From Bog-473 sp963730395 (GTDB taxonomy: Bacteria > Actinomycetota > Acidimicrobiia > Acidimicrobiales > RAAP-2): a stretch of DNA of 64,000 nt. How positions within the stretch are numbered: position 1 is the first letter of the stretch; the number at the start of each line of letters is the position of its first letter. This document shows positions 35,589 through 42,662 of the stretch, piece after piece. The notes beneath the pieces were generated by a model, which did not search any database, had not been told where the DNA came from, and saw only the letters and a list, made by a program, of their open reading frames with translations. The DNA lies in assembly GCA_963730395.1 (NCBI GenBank), contig CAVSSK010000011.1, positions 124,001-188,000 of the forward strand. Reading direction: 5' to 3'. The position numbers and the translations under genes were made by a program.

Positions 35589-37270
35589 GCAGGTCGGGCG
35601 TCGGGGGCGCATGCCCCCGAGCGTGCACGCTGAGGAGCGCGTGCCATCGTGAACGCCTCGTAGTCGCTCTCGAAGACCTTGGCGATCTCCGCGAAGAGCT
35701 TCGGGCGACCAGCAGAGTTCAAGAGGTACTTGCGAGGCTTGCCGGGGATGTTGCTACCGAAGTAGTAGCTGATCTCGCCGAAGGAGGGTGCCTTCGTGGC
35801 CCAGCGATCGACCATGTTGGTCCACTTGTCCTCGGCCGCACGATCGACCTCGATCGTGTCGTATCCGGTTTCTCTCAGGTGGACGAGGAGGTCCATGATG
35901 AAGTCCACCTGGTCCCCGTTGTAGCGGGGGTTGTTGCCGGCCGCGGCATGCGGCCCCCCAGGGAAGAAGAAGTTCGGGAAGTGCGTGGTCTGGACGCCGA
36001 GGAACGTCCTCGGGCCGTCGGCCCAGTGATCCACGAGCGCGAGGCCATCACGGCCGCGGACCCCCATGCGCGTGAGCGCGCCGGTGCCGAAGTCGAAGCC
36101 CGTCGCCCACACGACGATGTCGAATTCCCGGACGCTCTCGGTCGTCTCGATCCCGTGCTCGGTCATGCGAACGATCGGAGTCTGCTCGAGACTGACGAGA
36201 TCCACGCGCGGGTTGTTGAACACCTCGAAGTAGCCGTTGACGAACGGCGGCCGCTTCTCGCCGAAGCGGTGGTCCCTCGGAATCAGCTTGTCAGCCGTCT
36301 CGGGATCCTCGACGATGCTGCGGATCTTCTGGGAGATGAACTCGCACCACTCCGCGTTCGCTGCCTCGTCGATCAGCAGGTCGGAATAGTTGCTGGTGAG
36401 CTTCGAGAACCCGGGGCTTCGCCACATCTTCTCGAAGAACGCAATCCGCTGCTCTTCGGAGTCGTCGAAGGCAGCGCGATCGGACGCCTGGTGGAGGAAG
36501 CCGCTCGGCGAGGTGTTCAGTGTCTCGCATATCGCGTCGAAGTCGGCCCTGAGCTGCGCCTGCTCGTCGGGAGTGATCGGCGCATTGTTGAGCGGCGTGC
36601 ACCAGTTGGCCGTGCGTTGGTAGACCGTGAGGGAGGCGGCCTCGGAGGCGATGGCAGGGATCACCTGCACGCCGCTCGAACCGGTGCCGATGACTGCCAC
36701 GCGCTTGCCGGCGAAGTCGACGGGCGTCGACGGCCACTGTCCCGTGTGGTACGACTCGCCTCGGTAGTCGTGGCGTCCCGGTACCTCGGGGTAGTACGGC
36801 ACCGAGAGGACGCCGGTCGCGGCCACCAAGAACTGCGCCCGCAACTCGGTCCCGTCGCCGAGCACGACCAACCACGTGCCTGACGGCTCGTCGTAGATGG
36901 CCGAGGTGACCCGGGCGCCGAAGCGGATGTGGCGCCGAAGGTCGAACCGGTCGACCACGTGGTTGAGGTAGCGCTCGATCTCGGGTTGTTCGGCGAAGTG
37001 CTCTTGCCACTCCCACTCCTCGAAGAGCTCCTTCGAGAACAGGTAGGCGTAGGTGTAGCTCTCCGAGTCGAACCGCGCCCCGGGGTAGCGATTCCAGTAC
37101 CACGTGCCCCCGACGCCGTCACCGGCCTCGAGCAGCTGCACCGAGAAGCCGGCTTCCCGCGCGCGATAGAGCTGGTAGATCCCAGTGATGCCCGCGCCGA
37201 CGACCAGCACGTCGACGTCCGCGGCACGGCGGGTCGAGCTGTCGTCGGGATCGGGTGCGAGAGATGTCAT
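35585..37270 (-). CDS. FAD-dependent Baeyer-Villiger-type monooxygenase
   Basis: A 561-residue flavoprotein. FAD-binding motif VLVVGAGITGIYQLYRA followed by GGTWYWNRYPGARFD; the Baeyer-Villiger fingerprint F-x-G-x3-H-x3-W-P is present with Tyr for Phe (YRGESYHTGQWP); second Rossmann motif VAVIGTGSSGVQVIPAI; late motif FDIVVWATGFDFGTG. Such enzymes insert oxygen next to a ketone, turning cyclic ketones into lactones; the neighbouring cyclase-family hydrolase could open such a lactone. ATG 37270 faces the Rieske gene across a shared regulatory region with a TetR-type operator. Confidence 0.92.
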   Translation of the reverse strand: MTSLAPDPDDSSTRRAADVDVLVVGAGITGIYQLYRAREAGFSVQLLEAGDGVGGTWYWNRYPGARFDSESYTYAYLFSKELFEEWEWQEHFAEQPEIERYLNHVVDRFDLRRHIRFGARVTSAIYDEPSGTWLVVLGDGTELRAQFLVAATGVLSVPYYPEVPGRHDYRGESYHTGQWPSTPVDFAGKRVAVIGTGSSGVQVIPAIASEAASLTVYQRTANWCTPLNNAPITPDEQAQLRADFDAICETLNTSPSGFLHQASDRAAFDDSEEQRIAFFEKMWRSPGFSKLTSNYSDLLIDEAANAEWCEFISQKIRSIVEDPETADKLIPRDHRFGEKRPPFVNGYFEVFNNPRVDLVSLEQTPIVRMTEHGIETTESVREFDIVVWATGFDFGTGALTRMGVRGRDGLALVDHWADGPRTFLGVQTTHFPNFFFPGGPHAAAGNNPRYNGDQVDFIMDLLVHLRETGYDTIEVDRAAEDKWTNMVDRWATKAPSFGEISYYFGSNIPGKPRKYLLNSAGRPKLFAEIAKVFESDYEAFTMARAPQRARSGACAPDARPA

Positions 37271-37356
37271 GAGTCTGCGCGGCGATGCGCCTTTGAGGCG
37301 TCCATCGTGTTCACCGGCTTGCACTTCATGCGCTCCCGTAGGGGCCCGGCACGAAG

Positions 37357-37378
37357 TTGTACCGACCGGTTAGTATAC
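37357..37378. promoter_or_regulatory. TetR-type operator upstream of the Rieske oxygenase
   Basis: TTGTACCGACCGGTTAGT followed by ATAC shares its first 11 bases with the operator at 28952-28969, and both sites are followed by the same ACACTCTCCG. It overlaps a probable -10 element (TAGTAT) for the Rieske gene at 37417 and lies 87 bases from the divergent monooxygenase start. Confidence 0.65.
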
Positions 37379-37416
37379 ACTCTCCGAAACGCACTCCGAG
37401 AGGGAAAGGGGCCGGA

Positions 37417-38784
37417 ATGGCGGTCGTGGACCGGACATCGTCGGCACTTCCGGTGCCCTTCGCGATGGAGTCCCCCGACCGGGCCCGCAAGGAGCGCTAC
37501 TTCGACCCGACCTTCTACCAGATGGAGGCGGAGCGCCTGTGGTCTCGGGTCTGGCAGATGGCGTGCCGGCTCGAGGAGATCCCCCAACCACGCGACTTCG
37601 CCGAGTACGAGATCCTCGATCAGTCCGTCGTCGTGGTCCGCACCGAAGACGGGGGAGTGAGCGCCTTCCAGAACGCCTGCCGCCACCGTGGCGTCAAGGT
37701 CGTCCAGGGGCAAGGGACGTGCGAGACCGGTTTCATCTGTCCGTTTCATGGGTGGTGCTACGGGCCGGACGGCCAGAACACCTTCGTCCCGCGTAAGAAG
37801 ACGTTCTCCGAGCACAACGTGCAGCCACAGGACCTCAACCTCACGCCCGTGCGGTGCGAGGCCTGGGGTGGATGCGCATGGATCAATCTCGACGACGATG
37901 CGCCGCCACTGCGGCAGTGCATCGAGCCGTTCGCCACCATCATGGAGGCGTGGAAGATCGAGTCGATGCGGGTCGAGTGGTGGTATGCGTGTCGTCTCCC
38001 CGTGAACTGGAAGCTCGCCGAAGAGGCGTTCATGGAGCAGTACCACGTGGTGGAGGCACATCCCCAGCTCGTGATCCCCGGCAGGGACCCGTCACGTGGT
38101 GACGGGACGGTCGACCCACGCACGCTCATCGACGCGGAGATCCATTACCTGCGCACGATGAGTGAGGGCATGGCGGGGATGGTGCACGCCAACGATGTGC
38201 GCATTGCAGAGGGGCTGCGGGACACCATCGAGCTGCCTGCCGATCCGACGTCGGCGATGTCAACCTGGCATCGAGAGCTCAACGAAGCCGTCGTGCGCTG
38301 GCATCGCGATGCCGGCAGCGACATCCCTGACCTCAACGATCTCGAGGCGCGGGGGCTGAACGAGCCGATGGCCTATTGCTTCCCGCACCACTTCGTCTTG
38401 CCCATGTACAGCAGCGCCTCGTCATACCGCTTCCGACCGCTGGGTCCGGAGGAGACGCTGATGGAGATCTGGTCGCTCACCCGGTTCCCGGAAGGAGCGG
38501 AGCGGGAGCGACCAACGCCGCCCGAAGTCTGGGGGCACGACGACCCACGTTGGCCACCGATCCCCGCTCAGGACTTCTCGAACCTCCCGAGGCAGCAGAG
38601 GGGACTGCACGCCAACGGGTTCGAGTACATGCGACTCTCGGAGGGCGTTGAGGGAGGCATCTCGAACTTCGAACGGACCGTCGATGGCTTCCTCGCCGGC
38701 CTTCCCCACCAGACGCTGCTCCAGGCGCTGCAGTCGGTCAACGTGAACCCGCTCGAACAGCCCGTCGTCGACCTCGGCCTCTGA
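37417..38784 (+). CDS. Rieske ring-hydroxylating oxygenase, alpha subunit
   Basis: A 455-residue oxygenase subunit. The [2Fe-2S] Rieske ligands are Cys88-His90 (NACRHRG) and Cys108-His111 (CPFHGWCYG). The mononuclear iron site is in the C-terminal domain (EEAFMEQYHVVEAHPQL, two His). It hydroxylates an aromatic or alicyclic substrate using electrons from a reductase not present nearby. A small SnoaL/NTF2-fold gene follows after 49 bases and may be its partner. ATG 37417 is preceded by a purine-rich GAGAGGGAAAGGGG. Confidence 0.92.
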   Translation: MAVVDRTSSALPVPFAMESPDRARKERYFDPTFYQMEAERLWSRVWQMACRLEEIPQPRDFAEYEILDQSVVVVRTEDGGVSAFQNACRHRGVKVVQGQGTCETGFICPFHGWCYGPDGQNTFVPRKKTFSEHNVQPQDLNLTPVRCEAWGGCAWINLDDDAPPLRQCIEPFATIMEAWKIESMRVEWWYACRLPVNWKLAEEAFMEQYHVVEAHPQLVIPGRDPSRGDGTVDPRTLIDAEIHYLRTMSEGMAGMVHANDVRIAEGLRDTIELPADPTSAMSTWHRELNEAVVRWHRDAGSDIPDLNDLEARGLNEPMAYCFPHHFVLPMYSSASSYRFRPLGPEETLMEIWSLTRFPEGAERERPTPPEVWGHDDPRWPPIPAQDFSNLPRQQRGLHANGFEYMRLSEGVEGGISNFERTVDGFLAGLPHQTLLQALQSVNVNPLEQPVVDLGL

Positions 38785-38833
38785 GGGGGCTCCCCGTCGT
38801 GCGCCAAGCCACCACAGGGCAGGGGAGGATCTC

Positions 38834-39244
38834 ATGAGCACGCAGACGACGTACGCGGAGGTCGTCGAGGGTGTCCGCGCCACCATCGCGGCGTACGCCC
38901 AGGCTCTGGACGACGGCCGGACCGACGACATCGTGGCCACCTTCTGTCCCGACGGGGTCTGTGACATCCCCGGCATGGGAACCCACGCCGGTCAGGACGC
39001 CCTCCGCCAGGCCTTCACGAAATGGAAGCCGCGGCAGCCTCAGCGCCACCTGGTCGTCAACACGCTGGTGACGGAGTGGGGCGATCACGAAGCGACCGCC
39101 GTCAGCGACGTGATCTTCCTTCTGTTGGAGGACGCCGGCTGGGCGATCAAGCTCGTGGGCCGCTACCACGATGTCTTCCATCGGAGTGAGGGCACGTGGC
39201 GAATCCACACGCGTACGGCGACGTTCGTCACGGAGGGTTCGTGA
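38834..39244 (+). CDS. SnoaL/NTF2-like protein, possible partner of the Rieske oxygenase
   Basis: A 136-residue protein with the cone-shaped NTF2 fold: ATIAAYAQALDDGRTDDIVA, FCPDGVCDIPGMG, HLVVNTLVTEWG and GRYHDVFHRSEGTWRIHTR. Proteins of this fold act as small subunits of ring-hydroxylating oxygenases or as independent isomerases/hydratases. Its position right behind the alpha subunit supports a joint role. The start ATG 38834 is preceded by GGGGAGGATCTC. Confidence 0.85.
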   Translation: MSTQTTYAEVVEGVRATIAAYAQALDDGRTDDIVATFCPDGVCDIPGMGTHAGQDALRQAFTKWKPRQPQRHLVVNTLVTEWGDHEATAVSDVIFLLLEDAGWAIKLVGRYHDVFHRSEGTWRIHTRTATFVTEGS

Positions 39245-39263
39245 TCGTTCCGTGTCCAGGAAC

Positions 39264-40091
39264 TCAGTCTGCGAATTCCGGGAGGACCTGGCGGGCGAAT
39301 TCATCGACCCGGGCGCGGCCTGCGTCGGGCCAGCCGCACACGAGGTAGCCGTACCCGGCGTCCCGCCACTTGGATGCGTGTCGGCGCGCCGTGTCGAGGT
39401 CATCGAGAGACAGCGAGCTCGCTCGCATGATCGAGGATGGATCACGCCCAGCCTTCGTCGCGAGCTCGTCCAACCGCTCGTTGGCTTCCCGTAACGAATT
39501 CGGGCTCCCCCAGGAGTGCCAGACGTCGGCGTAGCGGGCGACGAGCGGGAGTGTCCGCCGTGGACCGCTGCCGCCGATCCAGATCGGCGGGTGCGGCCGC
39601 TGCACGGGCACCGGACGGAGCTGTGCCTCCCGCAACGAGACCACGCGTCCGTCATAGGAGACGACGTCGCCTGTGAAGAGGCGATGCACGATCTCGAGCG
39701 CGTCCTCCAGCAGATCGAACCGCTCGGGTGTCGACGGGAAGGGGACGCCAAGCTGGGCGTGCTCCTGGTCGAACCACGCAGCACCGAGGGAGAGCTCGAG
39801 CCGACCGTGCGAGGCATGGTCGATCGTGAGGGCCTGGGCAGCCAGCACCGAGGGGTGGCGGTAGGTCACCCCGGTCACGAGCAGCCCGAGACGGATGCGC
39901 GACGTCACGCCCGTGAGCGCGGCAAGCGTCGTCATTCCTTCGAACGTCTCGCCGGGTCCCTCGCCGTACATCGGGCGGAAGTGGTCGAACCCCCATGCGC
40001 CGTCGAAGCCGAGGGCTTCGGCGAACTGCACGCGGCTGACGACCTCGTCCCAGGGCATCCGTTGTTGCGCGACATCAAGACCAAAACGCAT
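39264..40091 (-). CDS. LLM-class F420-dependent oxidoreductase
   Basis: A 275-residue luciferase-like TIM-barrel protein: MRFGLDVAQQRMPWDEVVSR, then FDGAWGFDHFRPM, TGVTSRIRLGLLVTGVTYRHP, GRLELSLGAAWFDQEH and PPIWIGGSGPRRTLPLVARYADVW. The pattern is that of F420-dependent actinobacterial members rather than FMN monooxygenases. Substrate unknown. It converges with the SnoaL gene; the class II aldolase gene lies upstream on the same strand. Confidence 0.88.
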   Translation of the reverse strand: MRFGLDVAQQRMPWDEVVSRVQFAEALGFDGAWGFDHFRPMYGEGPGETFEGMTTLAALTGVTSRIRLGLLVTGVTYRHPSVLAAQALTIDHASHGRLELSLGAAWFDQEHAQLGVPFPSTPERFDLLEDALEIVHRLFTGDVVSYDGRVVSLREAQLRPVPVQRPHPPIWIGGSGPRRTLPLVARYADVWHSWGSPNSLREANERLDELATKAGRDPSSIMRASSLSLDDLDTARRHASKWRDAGYGYLVCGWPDAGRARVDEFARQVLPEFAD

Positions 40092-40164
40092 CGCCGCAGC
40101 CTACGTGACAGGCTCAGCCCCCGGCATCGGGATGGTGCCCGAGCCGACTGGGCCGGCGATGGAG

Positions 40165-40950
40165 CTACCGGGTGCGGCTCACTCCTCGAGCAGGTCCGGC
40201 TGGGTCGACACGATCCACTCGTAGAGCGGTTGGAACGACACCCAGCCCGACATCGGCCGACCCACCTGCCGCGCTGTCTTCTCGGCTTGATCGGGAGTCG
40301 ATCAGGACAGGCCTGCCCGCCGCCTCCGCCAGCAACTGCGCCTGACACGTGCGCTCCATCGTGATGAACCACCACGCCGCCTCGTCGACCGACGTCTGCC
40401 CGACGGTCAGGAGGCCGTGGTTCGACAGGATGACGGCCTTGTTCCCGCCGAGCGCATGCGCGATGCGCTTGCCCTCCTCGAGGTCGAGCACGACGCCCGT
40501 GTAATCATCGAACACCGCATGGTCGCCATAGAAGGCGCACGAGTCCTGCGTCAAGGGATCGAGCGGCCGGCGCAACGACGACCAGGCCTTGCCGTGCACC
40601 GAGTGCGAGTGTGCCGCCGCCACCACGTCTGGCCGGGCCGCATGGATCTGCGAGTGGATGGCGAACGCGGCTGCGTTGAGGGGCCAGTTGCCATCCACCA
40701 CCTCGCCACTGTCGTTGACGAGGATGAGGTCCCTGACGCGGATCTGCTTGAAGTTCATCCCGAGCGGGTTCACCCAGAAGTGGTTGAGCAGCTCTGGATC
40801 TCGGGCCGTGATGTGACCCGCGACCCCTTCGTCGAATCCAAAATGTCCAAAAAGACGAAAAGCGGCGGCGAGGCGCTGCTTGCGGTGCCTGCGCTCGTCC
40901 TCGAGGGTGTCGAAAGAGGGGAATTGCGCCGGAATACGGTCTGACGGCAT
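40165..40950 (-). CDS. Class II aldolase/adducin family protein, C-terminus frameshifted
   Basis: Metal-dependent aldolase-type protein. Zinc ligands are in VVAAAHSHSVHGKAW and a third His in VILSNHGLLTVG; other landmarks are GHITARDPE and FWVNPLG. The printed frame ends with an unrelated tail after VLIDSR. Removing one C from the CCC run (plus-strand GGG at 40293-40295) restores DQAEKTARQVGRPMSGW and FQPLYEWIVSTQPDLLEE, the expected family ending, with a stop at 40179-40181. So the true product is about 256 residues and the indel is probably an error or recent mutation. Likely aldol cleavage or decarboxylation of a small hydroxy- or keto-acid. Confidence 0.82.
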   Translation of the reverse strand: MPSDRIPAQFPSFDTLEDERRHRKQRLAAAFRLFGHFGFDEGVAGHITARDPELLNHFWVNPLGMNFKQIRVRDLILVNDSGEVVDGNWPLNAAAFAIHSQIHAARPDVVAAAHSHSVHGKAWSSLRRPLDPLTQDSCAFYGDHAVFDDYTGVVLDLEEGKRIAHALGGNKAVILSNHGLLTVGQTSVDEAAWWFITMERTCQAQLLAEAAGRPVLIDSRSSREDSAAGGSADVGLGVVPTALRVDRVDPAGPARGVSRTR

Positions 40951-41067
40951 CGACCCATCTTAAGCCACGGTCGTGCGGAAGACAACGAGACGGTTGTGTC
41001 CGACGGGCCTGCCGATCCGCTTTGGCAACGGTGAGGATGGCCACCAGCGGCCCGCATCCAGGGTCCC

Positions 41068-41406
41068 TCAGTCGGTTGCCCGAGCCTCCTCAACCGTCAG
41101 CTCGGCGGCGGGATCTGCTGCAAGACGGTCGTCCGGAATGACTTCCCCACTACGGATGGAATAGCCGTAGGTGCCGGCCTCGAGGCGCTCTTCTGCGCGG
41201 TCGATCGCAGCCAGACGCTCTCGCAGGCCCGCGGTGACGGAGTCGTCCTCTCCTTCTTTGGTGAGGGGCTCGGCCGAGTCGTACATGTCGCCGGGCTCGT
41301 CTGAGGCGGCTCGGTCGTCTCGACCCGCCCGCTCCATCTCGGAGAGCAAGCCCTCCACGCGGAGGCGCTCCTCGCTCAGCAGCTCCTTGGCCTTGGCATG
41401 TTCCAC
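41068..41406 (-). CDS. TraR/DksA-like protein without zinc-finger cysteines
   Basis: A 112-residue protein with the coiled-coil helix of DksA-type RNA polymerase secondary-channel proteins (AKELLSEERLRVEGLLSEME, ERLAAIDRAEERLEAGTYG). The C-terminal segment YSIRSGEVIPDDRLAADPAAEL lacks the four Cys of the canonical zinc finger, as in many actinobacterial members. GTG 41406 is chosen because it begins the conserved helix. Role in transcription is inferred from family. Confidence 0.82.
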   Translation of the reverse strand: MEHAKAKELLSEERLRVEGLLSEMERAGRDDRAASDEPGDMYDSAEPLTKEGEDDSVTAGLRERLAAIDRAEERLEAGTYGYSIRSGEVIPDDRLAADPAAELTVEEARATD

Positions 41407-41592
41407 GCGTGCTCCCGGTCTCGTCTTGGCGGTCTCGGAGGATCCTATTGTCGCTCGGAGGAGCGTTGCCGCCCTCGGCCGCCGTCGTTCCTCTGGCAAT
41501 GACCGGTGTAGGGTGCAGACCGACAGGGTGCTGAGGTCGGGTTGGCGAGATCCTCAGGACCGAATGGCCCCAGGACAGTGCAGGGACACCAC

Positions 41593-41778
41593 ATGAACCT
41601 TCCCCTTGCGGCGATCAGCGGCGGATATGTCGCCCTCTGGTCGATCCTGTACTTCGTCCTCCTGGTCACCCTCGGAGTGATCTCCATCCGCAAGGGTCAC
41701 TGGGTCATGTTCATCGTCGGCATCTTCCTCCCGCTGTTCTGGTTCATCGGAGCCCTCATGCCCCGAAGGGTGCGCTGA
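41593..41778 (+). CDS. Small two-helix membrane protein
   Basis: A 61-residue protein with two transmembrane segments (ALWSILYFVLLVTLGVISI and VMFIVGIFLPLFWFIGALM) separated by a short basic loop, ending in RRVR. It resembles short actinobacterial membrane proteins of unknown role. Start ATG 41593 follows CAGGGACACC. Confidence 0.7.
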   Translation: MNLPLAAISGGYVALWSILYFVLLVTLGVISIRKGHWVMFIVGIFLPLFWFIGALMPRRVR

Positions 41779-41837
41779 CACCATCGGGACGCAACCAGCA
41801 TCCTGGCTCGTCACTCCCTCGGAGGCGGTGCTGAGCG

Positions 41838-42656
41838 ATGCTCCAAGGCGTTGACGTCCAGCTACCGTCCGACATCCGGGAAGCCGTTCGCGAGCAGATA
41901 GCTCTCACACTTCGGCCTCCCTACGAGGCCCCGATCACCGTGGCGGTGAACGGGGCGCTCATGAGCTCGGCATGGTTCTTCCTGCCGACAACGCTGAGGG
42001 ACAAGCTGTTCACGGTGCACGGCACGCTGGCCTTCGCGCTGGTGCTGGCCGCCTGGATGTACTCGGACGTGCCCTCGACCAACGTCCTCGGTCCCGACGC
42101 CAGAAGATCACGAGCCGCCTTGGACGACCCGGTGATGTTTCGCAGGCTGATCCTGGCCAAGAGCATTGTCCTCTGGCTCCTGGTGACCCCGGTGTGCGCC
42201 CTGGTCGCGCTCATCAACGGACTGGCCAACCACTCACTGCTGTCTACGTGGTACACGATCGTCCTGATCGGGGTGTTCCCCTTCGGCTTCCTCGCCATTT
42301 CGGCGTGGGTCGGGATCGTGTTCCCCTACCACCCGATGCCACTGCGCTACCGGTGGGAGCATCGCAGGCCCCGCAAGCGAATGCTGGTGCGGTGGGGCGT
42401 TCTGGTCGTCACCCCCTATGTCGTGGTTCCCCTGCTGGGTGTGCTCCTGATGGCGCCCTCGCTCCTGATCTGGGGCTTCACGGCGCCGCACGGCCTGACA
42501 CAGAAGGTGCCGGACGGTGACTTCGGCGTCGGTGTCGCAGTGGCCTGTGTGATCACGCTCGTGTGCGCGGTGGGCGGTCATCGGATCAGTGCATGGATCG
42601 CCCGCAAGCGACGGGCAAGGCTGCTCGACTTCCTGGGCGACCCCGTCAGGGGATAG
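41838..42656 (+). CDS. Integral membrane protein of unknown function
   Basis: A 272-residue protein with a cytoplasmic N-terminal stretch and about six hydrophobic segments (for example ALMSSAWFFLPTT, LAFALVLAAWMY, LWLLVTPVCALVALI, IVLIGVFPFGFLAI, VTPYVVVPLLGVLLMA and VACVITLVCAVGG). No transporter or enzyme motif is recognised. It lies 60 bases behind the small membrane protein and may be co-transcribed with it. Confidence 0.72.
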   Translation: MLQGVDVQLPSDIREAVREQIALTLRPPYEAPITVAVNGALMSSAWFFLPTTLRDKLFTVHGTLAFALVLAAWMYSDVPSTNVLGPDARRSRAALDDPVMFRRLILAKSIVLWLLVTPVCALVALINGLANHSLLSTWYTIVLIGVFPFGFLAISAWVGIVFPYHPMPLRYRWEHRRPRKRMLVRWGVLVVTPYVVVPLLGVLLMAPSLLIWGFTAPHGLTQKVPDGDFGVGVAVACVITLVCAVGGHRISAWIARKRRARLLDFLGDPVRG

Positions 42657-42662
42657 TGGTGC

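Noticed and set aside
36383..36623. Small plus-strand frame inside the monooxygenase gene
   Set aside because: Antisense to a well-conserved coding sequence, without ribosome binding site or recognisable product.
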